NCBI RefSeq assembly: GCF_002127655.1
Contig: NZ_NEHB01000010.1
Span: 221,327-273,903, forward strand
DNA length: 52,577 nt
Origin: Janthinobacterium sp. GW456P
GTDB taxonomy: Bacteria; Pseudomonadota; Gammaproteobacteria; Burkholderiales; Burkholderiaceae_D
Direction: 5' to 3'
Of this stretch, positions 35,564 to 44,428 are shown one piece after another (the first letter of the stretch is position 1; the number at the start of each line of letters is the position of its first letter). Below the pieces are notes generated by a model. The model was given only the letters and a program-made list of their open reading frames with translations. It made no database searches and had not been told where the DNA came from. A program made the position numbers and the translations under genes.

Positions 35564-36730
35564 TTACTTCAGGCCGGCAGCGTCGCGCAGCAGGGCGACC
35601 TTGTCCGTGCGTTCCCACGTGAATTCCGGCTCTTCGCGGCCGAAATGGCCGTAGGCGGCGCTCTTCTGGTAGATCGGGCGCAGCAGGTCGAGCATTTGCA
35701 CGATGCCTTTTGGACGCAAATCAAAGTGCGCCAGCACCAGCTTGGCGATTTCCGCGTCGGGAATCACGCCCGTGCCTTCCGTGTAGACGGTGATGTTGAT
35801 CGGCTTGGCCACGCCGATGGCGTAGCTGACCTGCACCTGGCATTGGCGCGCCAGGCCGGCCGCGACGATGTTTTTCGCCACATAGCGGGCCGCGTAGGCT
35901 GCCGAACGGTCGACTTTCGACGGGTCCTTGCCCGAGAACGCGCCGCCGCCGTGCGGGGCCGCGCCACCGTAGGTGTCGACGATAATCTTGCGGCCGGTCA
36001 AGCCGCAATCGCCTTGCGGACCGCCGATGACGAAACGGCCCGTCGGGTTGACGAGGAATTTCGTGTCCGTCAGCCATTCGCGCGGCAGGATGGGCTTGAT
36101 GATTTCTTCGATGACCGCTTCTTCGATCTGCTTGTGCGAGATTTCCGGCGCATGCTGGGTCGACAGCACGACGGTGTGAACGCCGACGGGGCGGCCATCG
36201 ACGTAGCGCAGGGTCACTTGCGATTTCGCATCAGGACGCAGCCATGGCAAACGTCCATCCTTGCGCAGCTGCGACTGGCGCTCGACCAGGCGGTGCGCGT
36301 AGTGGATGGCGGCAGGCATCAGCTCGGCCGTTTCATCGCAGGCGTAGCCGAACATCAGGCCCTGATCGCCGGCGCCTTGATCCAGGTCAATGCCCGCACC
36401 TTCATCGACGCCTTGCGCGATGTCGGGCGACTGCTTGTCGTAGGCCACCAGCACGGCGCAACCCTTGTAGTCGATGCCGTATTCCGTATTGTCGTAGCCG
36501 ATGCGTTTGATGGTTTCGCGCGCAACTTGAATATAATCCACATTGGCGTGCGTGGTAATCTCGCCAGCCAGTACCACCAGACCCGTGTTGCACAGGGTTT
36601 CGGCGGCCACGCGGGCGGCTGGATCCTGGGTCAGAATGGCGTCAAGGATGGCGTCGGAAATTTGATCGGCAACCTTGTCGGGATGGCCTTCCGAGACGGA
36701 TTCGGAAGTGAAGAGATAGTCGTTTGACAT
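35564..36730 (-). CDS. metK: S-adenosylmethionine synthetase
   Basis: 388 residues. The N-terminus [20 protein letters not shown] carries the methionine/ATP-binding His; [12 protein letters not shown], the P-loop-like [19 protein letters not shown] and [14 protein letters not shown] follow. It makes SAM from methionine and ATP. The start ATG has CAGGAG seven bases upstream. It has its own terminator and a leader with a 7-bp hairpin; unlike ahcY, no riboswitch class that I know is recognisable here. Confidence 0.97.
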   Translation of the reverse strand: MSNDYLFTSESVSEGHPDKVADQISDAILDAILTQDPAARVAAETLCNTGLVVLAGEITTHANVDYIQVARETIKRIGYDNTEYGIDYKGCAVLVAYDKQSPDIAQGVDEGAGIDLDQGAGDQGLMFGYACDETAELMPAAIHYAHRLVERQSQLRKDGRLPWLRPDAKSQVTLRYVDGRPVGVHTVVLSTQHAPEISHKQIEEAVIEEIIKPILPREWLTDTKFLVNPTGRFVIGGPQGDCGLTGRKIIVDTYGGAAPHGGGAFSGKDPSKVDRSAAYAARYVAKNIVAAGLARQCQVQVSYAIGVAKPINITVYTEGTGVIPDAEIAKLVLAHFDLRPKGIVQMLDLLRPIYQKSAAYGHFGREEPEFTWERTDKVALLRDAAGLK

Positions 36731-36761
36731 TGCAAGCTCCTGTTTACTATGTGAATGTTCT

Positions 36762-36790
36762 GTCGCAGTAAAGAGGATTTTGCCTGCGAC
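36762..36790 (-). promoter_or_regulatory. Hairpin in the metK 5' leader
   Basis: On the minus strand a perfect 7-bp stem GTCGCAG/CTGCGAC encloses the 15-nt loop GCAAAATCCTCTTTA, 32 bases before the metK ATG. The loop contains TCCT, complementary to AGGA in the metK Shine-Dalgarno sequence. A promoter candidate with TATAAA lies just upstream (about 36805-36830). A regulatory role is possible but unproven. Confidence 0.35.
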
Positions 36791-36918
36791 GCTTTAGCGA
36801 GATTTATATTCCGCATCGCAAGTTGTCTATTAACTCAGCGGTTACTGCATACGTGGTATTTTACGCTTCTTAAAAAATTTTGGCACGGCAACACGCCATT
36901 CCTGGAAATCGCTTATAC

Positions 36919-37788
36919 ATGTTAGTCCCAATTTTCCGCTTCTTGTCCGTCTTTCCCCTGCCCGTCCTGCATGGCCTGGGTGCTGCGCTGGGATGGGTGA
37001 TTTACGCCATTTCCCCGTCCTACCGCCGCCGCATGCGCGAGAACATGCAAGGTGCGGGGTTTTCGCAACACTTGCACACGGCCGTGGCCGAAGCGGGCAA
37101 GAGCGTGCTGGAATTGCCCTTCATCTGGTGCGCGCCGGCCGAGCGCGTGGCGCGCCATGCAACGGTGGAAAACTGGGAACTGGTGGAAAAAGCGCTGCAG
37201 CATGGCCGCGGCATTGTCTTCCTGACACCACACCTGGGCTGCTTTGAAATCGTCGCCCAGCAAATCGCCCTGCGCACGCCGCTCACCGTGATGTACCGCC
37301 CACCCAAGCGCGCCGCGTTGAAACCACTGATCGAAGGGGCCCGCGCGCGCGAAAACCTGATGCTGGCGCCGGCCAATATGTCGGGCGTGCGCATCTTCGC
37401 CAAATGCCTGAAAAAAGGCCAGCCTATCGGCCTGCTGCCCGACCAGGTGCCGCAGGAAGGCGAAGGCGTGTGGGCCGATTTCTTCGGCCGCCCCGCCTAT
37501 ACCATGACCCTGCCGGCCAAGCTGGCGCAGATGGGCGGCGCCGAAGTCATCATCACCTACGCTGAACGCCTGCCAGGCGGACGCGGCTACGTCGTGCATT
37601 TCGTGCCCTTCACCGAGTCGCTCGACAGCAGCTCGGCCGAACAGGCGCGCACCATCAATGCCGCCATGGAACAATTGATCGCGCGCAGCCCGGCGCAATA
37701 CCTGTGGAGCTACAACCGCTATAAAGTGCCGCGCGGCGCGCCGCCGCCCACGCCCGCCGCGCCCGATGCCGCCGGAGAGCAGGCATGA
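36919..37788 (+). CDS. Lipid A biosynthesis lauroyl acyltransferase family (LpxL/HtrB-like), first copy
   Basis: 289 residues. One N-terminal transmembrane segment (LSVFPLPVLHGLGAALGWVIYAI) precedes the acyltransferase domain with the catalytic H-x4-E motif (TPHLGCFEIV), then PPKRAALKPLIE, GLLPDQVPQEGEGVWADFFG and the C-terminal YLWSYNRYK. The family transfers acyl chains from acyl-ACP to Kdo2-lipid IVA at the inner membrane. The ATG at 36919 is used; an earlier TTG (36880) has no support. The ribosome-binding site is weak. A second copy overlaps its stop by four bases, and metK diverges upstream. Confidence 0.9.
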   Translation: MLVPIFRFLSVFPLPVLHGLGAALGWVIYAISPSYRRRMRENMQGAGFSQHLHTAVAEAGKSVLELPFIWCAPAERVARHATVENWELVEKALQHGRGIVFLTPHLGCFEIVAQQIALRTPLTVMYRPPKRAALKPLIEGARARENLMLAPANMSGVRIFAKCLKKGQPIGLLPDQVPQEGEGVWADFFGRPAYTMTLPAKLAQMGGAEVIITYAERLPGGRGYVVHFVPFTESLDSSSAEQARTINAAMEQLIARSPAQYLWSYNRYKVPRGAPPPTPAAPDAAGEQA

Positions 37789-38663
37789 GACTGCTGATCG
37801 CCTTCATGTGGCTGCTGCACTGGCTTCCTTTACCCATCCTCGGCCGCTTCGGCGTGGCCGTCGGCAGCGTGCTGTTCATCGCCATGCCCACGCGGCGCAG
37901 GATCGCCCTGACGAATCTGCGCCTGTGCATGCCGGAACTGACGGAAGCTCAGCGCGTGGCGCTGGCGCGCCAGCATTTCCAGGCCTATTCGCGCAGCGTG
38001 TGGGAACGCAGCATCCTGTGGTGGTCGTCGGAAGCGCGCCTGAACCGCCTGATCAGGAAGGTCCCCGCCTTCCCGGGCCAGCAGATCGCCGCCAAGCCCA
38101 CCATCCTGCTGTGCCCGCACTTCGTCTGCCTCGACGTGGCCGGCGCCGCCACGGCCATGGAAATTTCCGCCTCGTCGATGTATGTGCAGCAAAAGAACGC
38201 CGCCTTCGACCAGGCCTTGCGCAACGGCCGCTCGCGCTTCAAGCCGCCCAAGCTGTTTACGCGCCAGGACGGCATCAAGACCATCCTGCGCGCGCTGCGC
38301 GACGGCTTGCCGTATTTCATGCTGCCCGACATGGATTTCGGCGAGAAGGACGCGGAATTCGTGCCCTTCTTCGGCGTGCCCGCCGCCACCCTGACGGCCA
38401 CGGCGCGCCTGGCGCTGGCCGCCAAGGCGCAGGTGATTCCCGTCATCGCCACCTTCCTGCCCAATTACCAGGGCTGGCAAGTGACGTATTACCCGGCCTG
38501 GGACGATTATCCGGGCGACGACATCACGGCCGCCACGCGCCGCATGAACGAATTCATCGAGGAGCGCGTGCGCGAAGCGCCGGCCGAGTATTTCTGGACG
38601 CATAAACGCTTCAAGACGCGTCCGGAAGGCGAAGCGTCGTTCTACAATAACCAGCACAAGTGA
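37785..38663 (+). CDS. Lipid A biosynthesis acyltransferase family (LpxL/LpxM-like), second copy
   Basis: 292 residues, same fold as the preceding gene but clearly diverged. It has an N-terminal membrane segment ([21 protein letters not shown]), the catalytic H-x4-D motif ([11 protein letters not shown]), [24 protein letters not shown], and the C-terminal [13 protein letters not shown]. The use of Asp here and Glu in the first copy suggests two different secondary acylations of lipid A. Translation is coupled through ATGA. The dapF gene follows after 11 bases. Confidence 0.92.
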   Translation: MRLLIAFMWLLHWLPLPILGRFGVAVGSVLFIAMPTRRRIALTNLRLCMPELTEAQRVALARQHFQAYSRSVWERSILWWSSEARLNRLIRKVPAFPGQQIAAKPTILLCPHFVCLDVAGAATAMEISASSMYVQQKNAAFDQALRNGRSRFKPPKLFTRQDGIKTILRALRDGLPYFMLPDMDFGEKDAEFVPFFGVPAATLTATARLALAAKAQVIPVIATFLPNYQGWQVTYYPAWDDYPGDDITAATRRMNEFIEERVREAPAEYFWTHKRFKTRPEGEASFYNNQHK

Positions 38664-38674
38664 TACGCCAGAAT

Positions 38675-39538
38675 ATGAAACTCCACTTTACCAAGATGCA
38701 CGGCGCCGGCAATGACTTCATTGTCATCGACGCCATCAACCAGGACATCGATTTCACGCCGGCCCAGTGGCAGCGTCTGGCCGACCGCCGTTTCGGCATC
38801 GGCGCCGACCAGATCCTCGTGGTGGAAAAGCCGCGCCTGCCCGGCTGCGATTTCCGTTACCGCATCTATAACAACGATGGCGGCGAAGTGGAACAATGCG
38901 GCAACGGCGCGCGCGCCTTCGTCAAGTTCGTCAGCGAAAAAGGCTTGTCAAGCCAGGCCAGCATCCGCGTGGAAACCATGGCCGGCGTGATTTCTCCTCG
39001 CCTGGAAAGCGACGGCAGCATCACGGTCGACATGGGCGCGCCCGTGCTCGAGCCACAGCTGGTACCGTTCGACGCAAACGGCCTCGCCGGTGTAGCGGAA
39101 GGCAACGACACCTTGTGGCCGCTGGAGCTGGACTTGCCGGGCCAGACGGCCCCCGTGCTGGTGTCCGTCGTCTCGATGGGCAACCCGCATGCCGTGCAAG
39201 TGGTCGACGATGTCGATGCACAAGACCTGGAAGTGACGGGCCCGCGCATCGAGCACCACCCGCGCTTTCCCCGCCGCGTCAACGCCGGCTACATGCAGAT
39301 CGTCGACCGCCAGCACGTGAAACTGCGCGTGTTTGAACGGGGCGCGGGCGAAACGCTGGCGTGCGGCACGGGCGCCTGCGCCGCCGCCGTGGCCGGCATC
39401 CGCCGCGGCTTGCTCGATTCCCCCGTGCGCATCAGCGCGCGCGGCGGCGAACTGTCGATCGCCTGGCAAGGCCCCGGCCACCCCGTCCTGATGACAGGCC
39501 CGGCCGTGACCGTCTTCGAAGGCACGATCGAGCTGTAA
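38675..39538 (+). CDS. dapF: Diaminopimelate epimerase
   Basis: 287 residues. [18 protein letters not shown] at the N-terminus, the first catalytic Cys in [14 protein letters not shown], and the second in [15 protein letters not shown] are diagnostic. It converts LL- to meso-diaminopimelate for lysine and peptidoglycan synthesis. The ATG at 38675 starts at the conserved N-terminus; a GTG at 38660 that overlaps the acyltransferase stop would add five residues. Neither has a strong ribosome-binding site, so coupling to the upstream gene is likely. Confidence 0.96.
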   Translation: MKLHFTKMHGAGNDFIVIDAINQDIDFTPAQWQRLADRRFGIGADQILVVEKPRLPGCDFRYRIYNNDGGEVEQCGNGARAFVKFVSEKGLSSQASIRVETMAGVISPRLESDGSITVDMGAPVLEPQLVPFDANGLAGVAEGNDTLWPLELDLPGQTAPVLVSVVSMGNPHAVQVVDDVDAQDLEVTGPRIEHHPRFPRRVNAGYMQIVDRQHVKLRVFERGAGETLACGTGACAAAVAGIRRGLLDSPVRISARGGELSIAWQGPGHPVLMTGPAVTVFEGTIEL

Positions 39539-39546
39539 GGAATCCG

Positions 39547-41049
39547 TCAGGCGGCCAGGAACTGCTGTTCCTGCGCGATATCGAGTTCAGCCAGATAGCA
39601 CTTCAAGCGATACAGGCGCTGCCGGTAATTGCCTTCCGGCCCCGCCACGCCGCAATCGACGCGCTCGAACAGGCGCACCACCTGATCGAGCAGCTGGCGC
39701 TCCTGCGCCGTGCGGATCAGCACGAGGCGCCGCTTGCCGCGCCCATGCGTGGCGCTGATATCGATCAACAGACAATGACCCTGGTCGGCCGCGTGGATAT
39801 CGAGCAGCAGGGCCTCGGCACGCGACAGATGAAAACAGCGCGCCAGCGCCAGGCGCGCCGCCAGCAGGGGATGGTTCTGACCCAGCTGGCGCACATGCCC
39901 ATCGGCGTGCATGGCGGCGTACTGGCCCCAGTCGCCGGGCTCGCCTCGAGGCGCGATTTTCGCCAGCGCCGCCTCCGCTTCACGGCTGCCTTGCGCCTGC
40001 GCCTGCAGCAGCCAATACGCGGCGCGCACGTCGTTGTTGACGCCGTCGCGGCGGTTACGCCAGGCATGCATGCCGCATTCGAGCTGCGCCGGGCCATGCC
40101 CCAGATCGGCCGCGCGCTCCAGACAGAAATGCGCTTCGACGACATTGCGCTGGGAAAATTCCGGTTTCGTATAGATGCGCGAGAGCACGAACCAGGCTTC
40201 GGCCAGTCCCTGCTCGCCCGCCTGCGTCAGCCAGCGCACGGCACGCTTGAAATTGGCCGCGCCGTTGCGCGTGGCCAGGCGCTGGCCATGCGCATCCATG
40301 CGCGCATAGCCGAGTCCCAGCTCCAGCTGCGCCGTGCGGTCGCCGCCATGCGCGGCCAGCTCGCAGCACTGCCAGCCCTCGGCATCGCCGCCAGGCGCCA
40401 ATGCCTGGGCGCAACGCGACAGCAACAGCACCTGCTGCGCGTCGAGGGCGATCGTGCGCGCCCCGGCAGCGGCCTGGCGCTGCAGCAGCTCGCGCGCCAG
40501 CGGCAAGCCTTGCGACAGAAAACCCGCATGGTTGCCCTGGCGCCAAGCCTGCTCCAGCCAGGCGTGCAGCGGCGCGTCGCCATCGAAGGCTTGCTCGCCA
40601 GCCACGCTGCTGGCCGGCCCCGGTGTTGCCGATGATTTTTCTTGTAGCGACAACAACCATTGCGCATCGGGCAAGCCGGCGCGTACGGCAGCGTCCAGCG
40701 CCACGCGCGCCTTGACGCGCAAGGCTTCACAGTGACTGGCGGCGTTGCCCAGCACCAGTTGCGCCAGTACCAGGCCCGCCTGCACCAGACCCGCATCAAA
40801 CGCTTGCGCGTAATACGGGATCAGCGCCTTGGCTGCCGGTTGCGCCACTTCGAAAGGCACGTGGGTGCCAATCAGCCGGCACGCTTCCTCGCTATCCTCC
40901 TGGGCCGCCCGCGCCAGCCAGTGCAAGGCCGTCGGCAAGCTTTGCGGCACACCCTGTCCAAACAGATACACCCGTCCCAACGCCAGTTGGCAAGCCACGT
41001 CGCCAGCACGCGCCCCCTTGATCAATCCTAATGTTTCGCGATTTGCCAT
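39547..41049 (-). CDS. Sel1/TPR-like repeat protein with an unassigned C-terminal domain
   Basis: About 500 residues, no signal peptide. Residues about 8-380 contain several Sel1-like repeats: GDVACQLALGRVYLFGQGV, ALHWLARAA, AVRWLTQAGEQGLAEAWFVL, AHFCLERAADLGHGPAQLECG. Such repeats form helical scaffolds for protein interaction. The last 120 residues (LARCFHLSRAEALLLDIHAAD, LLIDISATHGRGKRRLVLI, YRQRLYRLKCYLAELD) are a separate, non-repeat region that I do not recognise. The ATG at 41049 is used rather than a TTG at 41070. It is convergent with dapF with eight bases between stops. Function unknown. Confidence 0.78.
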   Translation of the reverse strand: MANRETLGLIKGARAGDVACQLALGRVYLFGQGVPQSLPTALHWLARAAQEDSEEACRLIGTHVPFEVAQPAAKALIPYYAQAFDAGLVQAGLVLAQLVLGNAASHCEALRVKARVALDAAVRAGLPDAQWLLSLQEKSSATPGPASSVAGEQAFDGDAPLHAWLEQAWRQGNHAGFLSQGLPLARELLQRQAAAGARTIALDAQQVLLLSRCAQALAPGGDAEGWQCCELAAHGGDRTAQLELGLGYARMDAHGQRLATRNGAANFKRAVRWLTQAGEQGLAEAWFVLSRIYTKPEFSQRNVVEAHFCLERAADLGHGPAQLECGMHAWRNRRDGVNNDVRAAYWLLQAQAQGSREAEAALAKIAPRGEPGDWGQYAAMHADGHVRQLGQNHPLLAARLALARCFHLSRAEALLLDIHAADQGHCLLIDISATHGRGKRRLVLIRTAQERQLLDQVVRLFERVDCGVAGPEGNYRQRLYRLKCYLAELDIAQEQQFLAA

Positions 41050-41464
41050 CGATTCTCGATATTGAGTCAATGATTCTAATAATAGTGAGTCGTCTCCAGG
41101 CCCATCAGTGCAGGCCGTCCCTTAGTGTAACGTCCTTGTGTCGTAAATCCGCCAAAGCGACCGCAAGAACTTGATTCAACGCAACAATTCCTCGGCCTGG
41201 ACATGCCAAGATTGCAAGGCGCCGCTACGGTGGCGATGGGAGAACCTTGTCCATCGGCGCAGGACTGGCAGAAATCGCGCGTTACAAAAATACAACAGGG
41301 GCATGCAGTTATGCCGCTTTTCACCAATCTTTTCACGCATATTTGACCAATCCCGCGCGTCTTGCGCGCCGACGAATTAAGGTTCATTCATCGAAACGCG
41401 ACAGTCAGCGCATTTCAATCTGCTCGGATCTCGGACGGAACTCACTTTTAATAGGGAAGAAGAC
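41050..41464. other. 415-base divergent intergenic region between Sel1 gene and porin gene
   Basis: No credible open frame. It must hold the promoters of both flanking genes; I cannot pick a convincing -35/-10 pair for either. A small hairpin GGCAT-GCAGTT-ATGCC followed by GCTTTT sits at 41300-41321 on the plus strand and could mark a short leader transcript. The length is more than needed for promoters alone, and porin leaders are known targets of small RNAs, but nothing specific is visible. Confidence 0.4.
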
Positions 41465-42496
41465 ATGAAAAAATCACTCGTTGCCCTCGCACTCTTCGGC
41501 GCCTTTGCCGCCACCGCACAAGCGCAGTCGTCCGTCCAAATCTACGGCACGGTTGATGCCGGCCTGGGCAAGCTGACTGGTGAAACCACCAAAGTCACCA
41601 AACGCGATAACAACAAACTGGGCTTCAAGGGTACGGAAGATCTGGGCAATGGCTTGAAAGCTATTTTCCAACTGGAAATTCGCTATGAGTCCGACACGGG
41701 CACCATTGAAAACACGTCGGGCAACAACTCGCGTCCACTCTTCCAGGGTCAAAGCCGCGTCGGCCTGCAAGGCAACTTCGGTACCCTGCGCTTGGGCCGT
41801 GGCCTGACCGCCTTCCAGGAATCGAGCACCGCGTTCGAACCATGGTCGGGCATGCCAACGACTGCCGGCTTCCAGACCGACATCACGGTAGCTGCCTACA
41901 GCAGCGATCCGCTGAGCGCACCAGGCAACTCGCGTAACCGTTTCTCGAACGCCGTGTTCTACAATTCGCCAGTGTTCAGCGGCTTCCAGATCAATGCCAC
42001 CGTCGCCGCCAAGGAAGCGAACAACAACGCCGCCGTCACTGCTACGGCAGCCAACCGCGCCGTACCGCTCAATGCCACGCCAGAAGTGAACCCGTACTCG
42101 GTTTCGGCCACGTACAACAGCGAGCAATTCGCCGCCATGGCCGCCTACGAGCGTAATGCGCTGGAAGCGAAACTGTGGTCGGTTGCCGCATCGGTCAATC
42201 CGATCAAGGAACTGAAACTGATGGCGTCGTATCAGCATCAGGATGACAGCCACTTCAAGCTCGTCAATCCCGACACCAAGGCATGGCTGATTGGCGCCAA
42301 CTACGACGTCGGCCCAGGCAAGGTTCGCGCTGGCTACGGTCAAAAAACGCCGGATGGCGTGACCAAAACCAAACAGGCATCGCTGGGCTACGACTACAAC
42401 CTGTCGAAGCGCACCTACCTGTACGCGGACATTTCGAACCGCAAGGACGTTGTTTCGAAGACCTACATCGGTCTGGGCGTACACCACAACTTCTAA
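41465..42496 (+). CDS. Gram-negative general porin (beta-barrel, OmpC/PorB-like)
   Basis: 343 residues. The signal peptide (LVALALFGAFAATAQA) is followed by SSVQIYGTVDAGLG, the usual start of betaproteobacterial trimeric porins, then NNKLGFKGTEDLGNGLKAIFQLE, SRVGLQGNFGTLRLGRG, and a C-terminal Phe in YIGLGVHHNF recognised by the BAM complex. It forms a 16-strand diffusion channel. AGGGAAGAAG precedes the ATG. Codons are less GC-extreme than neighbours, as is usual for highly expressed genes. A strong terminator follows. Confidence 0.96.
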   Translation: MKKSLVALALFGAFAATAQAQSSVQIYGTVDAGLGKLTGETTKVTKRDNNKLGFKGTEDLGNGLKAIFQLEIRYESDTGTIENTSGNNSRPLFQGQSRVGLQGNFGTLRLGRGLTAFQESSTAFEPWSGMPTTAGFQTDITVAAYSSDPLSAPGNSRNRFSNAVFYNSPVFSGFQINATVAAKEANNNAAVTATAANRAVPLNATPEVNPYSVSATYNSEQFAAMAAYERNALEAKLWSVAASVNPIKELKLMASYQHQDDSHFKLVNPDTKAWLIGANYDVGPGKVRAGYGQKTPDGVTKTKQASLGYDYNLSKRTYLYADISNRKDVVSKTYIGLGVHHNF

Positions 42497-42545
42497 TGCC
42501 CCGCAGCTCACCCTCCGCGGGTGACTGCTGAGCAAGGAATGCAAG

Positions 42546-42573
42546 GCGGCATGGGCAACCATGCCGCTTTTTT
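42546..42573 (+). terminator. Intrinsic terminator of the porin gene
   Basis: GCGGCATGG-GCAA-CCATGCCGC, a perfect 9-bp stem with a stable GCAA tetraloop, followed by six T residues, about 50 bases after the porin stop. Confidence 0.95.
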
Positions 42574-42656
42574 CATGGGCGCGTGCTTTTGCGCCATATT
42601 GCGGCGCACTCTCGGTTAGAATCAAGTGTTCATCCTTCTATCTTCTGACACTATCA

Positions 42657-43334
42657 ATGACCGCCACACTCGATTCCAGCACCGTCGCCCAGTACCTGAG
42701 CGAGCATCCGACGTTCTTCGAAGAGCATACCGCGCTGCTCGGCGAGGTCAAGCTGAGCAGCCCGCTGACGGGACGCACCATCTCGCTGCAGGAGCGGCAG
42801 ATGGAAGTGATGCGCGACAAGTACAAGGCGCTCGAGCTGCGCATGTCCAAGCTGAGCCGCCTGGCCGAGGAAAATGGCGATATCGCCAGCAAGTTCCACG
42901 GCTGGAACCAGGCCATGCTGCAAGTGCGCAACGATGCGGACATGCCACGCGTGCTGGTCGATGCCTTGCAAAGCAATTTCGACGTGCCCTACGTCAGCCT
43001 GCGCCTGTGGCAAGTGCTGCCGGAACACGCCGACGGCTGGTTCACGGAAGACGTCACGGCCGACGTGCGCATGTTCGCCAACAGCCTGCAAACGCCGTAC
43101 TGCGGCAGCAACCGCGATTTCGAAGCCGTGCACTGGTTACAAGCTGACAAGATCGAATCGACCGTCATGATCGCCCTGCGCGCCCCGAACACCACGGGCA
43201 CCTTCGGTTTGCTGGTGCTGGGCTCGCCCGACAGCGAACGGTTTACCTCGAGCATGGGCACGGATTTCCTCGTGCATATCGGCGCCACGGCCGGCGCCGC
43301 GCTGGCCGCGCTGCGCGCCGGCGCGCCTGCCTGA
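42657..43334 (+). CDS. DUF484 family protein
   Basis: 225 residues. The N-terminal coiled-coil segment (about 1-65: VAQYLSEHPTFFEEHTALL, SLQERQMEVMRDKYKALE) precedes a GAF-like domain (about 85-220). The order VAQYLSEHPTFF is the DUF484 signature (COG3159). Function is unknown, but the gene precedes xerC in very many proteobacteria and does so here with seven bases between. The ATG at 42657 starts at the conserved part. Confidence 0.92.
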   Translation: MTATLDSSTVAQYLSEHPTFFEEHTALLGEVKLSSPLTGRTISLQERQMEVMRDKYKALELRMSKLSRLAEENGDIASKFHGWNQAMLQVRNDADMPRVLVDALQSNFDVPYVSLRLWQVLPEHADGWFTEDVTADVRMFANSLQTPYCGSNRDFEAVHWLQADKIESTVMIALRAPNTTGTFGLLVLGSPDSERFTSSMGTDFLVHIGATAGAALAALRAGAPA

Positions 43335-43341
43335 GTCAGCC

Positions 43342-44289
43342 ATGCATGCGGCGCGCGGCAAGGCCGAGTGGCTCGACGCCTACCTGGCGCAGCTGGCCAC
43401 GCAGCGCAAGCTGTCGCCGCACACGCTGGACGCCTACGGGCGCGACTTGCGCGCCTTGCTGGAACTGAGCGGCAATACGCCGTGGACGGCGCTCGCCCAC
43501 AATGAAGTGCGCCGCTACACGGCCAAGCTGCATGCCGGCGGCCTGGACCCGCGCTCGATCGCCCGCAAGCTGTCGTCGTGGCGCGGCTTCTTCAACTGGC
43601 TCAGCGGCGAGACGGCGCTCGACGCCAATCCCGTCGACGGCATCCGCGCCCCCAAGCGGGCCAAGACCTTGCCGAAAGCCCTGTCGGTGGACGACGCCGT
43701 GCGCCTCGTGGCGCCCGCGCAACACCAGCAAGGCGCTGCCGAGCCGGAGCAACTGTGCAACCGCGCCATGTTCGAGCTGCTGTATTCAAGCGGCTTGCGC
43801 GTCTCCGAACTGACCAGCCTGGACACCCATTACTGCAAGGCCGAGAACGGCCGGGAGTCTTCGCTGGGCTGGCTCGACATGGCCAGCTTCGAAGTCATCG
43901 TCACGGGCAAGGGCAACAAGATGCGCAAGGTGCCTGTCGGCAAGGCGGCGCTCGTCGCCCTGACTGCCTGGCTGGCCGTGCGCCCGCCAGCGGCCGACGG
44001 CAGCGCCGCCTTGTTTCTCAGCACACGCGGCACGCGCATCTCGCCCCGCGTGCTGCAGCTGCGCCTGAAGGCGCACGCGCTGGCGACCGACATTCCCGCC
44101 AACGTGCACCCGCATGTGCTGCGCCACTCGTTTGCCTCGCACGTGCTGCAATCGTCGGGCGACTTGCGCGCCGTGCAGGAAATGCTGGGCCATTCCAGCA
44201 TCACCTCGACCCAGGTCTACACGGCCCTCGATTTCCAGCACCTGGCCCACGTGTACGACCAGGCGCACCCGCGCGCCAAGGCCAAGTAG
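43342..44289 (+). CDS. xerC: Tyrosine recombinase XerC
   Basis: 315 residues. N-terminal SAM-like core-binding domain (LSPHTLDAYGRDLRALL) and C-terminal catalytic domain with all active-site residues: R153 (SSGLRVSEL), K190 (TGKGNK), H258 and R261 (HVLRHSF), H284 (LGHSS) and nucleophile Y293 (TQVYTALD). With XerD it resolves chromosome dimers at dif. There is an insertion of about 10 residues after the first Arg (around 163-177) relative to the E. coli length. Probably co-transcribed with the DUF484 gene. Confidence 0.95.
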   Translation: MHAARGKAEWLDAYLAQLATQRKLSPHTLDAYGRDLRALLELSGNTPWTALAHNEVRRYTAKLHAGGLDPRSIARKLSSWRGFFNWLSGETALDANPVDGIRAPKRAKTLPKALSVDDAVRLVAPAQHQQGAAEPEQLCNRAMFELLYSSGLRVSELTSLDTHYCKAENGRESSLGWLDMASFEVIVTGKGNKMRKVPVGKAALVALTAWLAVRPPAADGSAALFLSTRGTRISPRVLQLRLKAHALATDIPANVHPHVLRHSFASHVLQSSGDLRAVQEMLGHSSITSTQVYTALDFQHLAHVYDQAHPRAKAK

Positions 44290-44341
44290 ACAGCCACGCC
44301 CGTTGGCCAGCCTGATGCATATCAAGCGGATGGGCGCGCAT

Positions 44342-44371
44342 TTGCAAGCTTTTGCAAAATTCCGGCATAAT
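44342..44371 (+). promoter_or_regulatory. Probable promoter of the COG0523 GTPase gene
   Basis: -35 TTGCAA (44342-44347), 18-bp spacer, -10 CATAAT (44366-44371, 5/6). TTGCAA is repeated at 44352-44357; since this hexamer is self-complementary, the pair forms both a direct and an inverted repeat inside the promoter and may be an operator. It does not resemble the zinc-uptake regulator box that I know. Confidence 0.45.
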
Positions 44372-44428
44372 CGTCCGCATTCTTCCGCTTGCGCGGCGGC
44401 ACCACCGATTACAGCATAGGCATCCTTC

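Noticed and set aside
41171..41380. Short frame in the porin upstream region
   Set aside because: No ATG with ribosome-binding site, composition unlike coding sequence of this genome.
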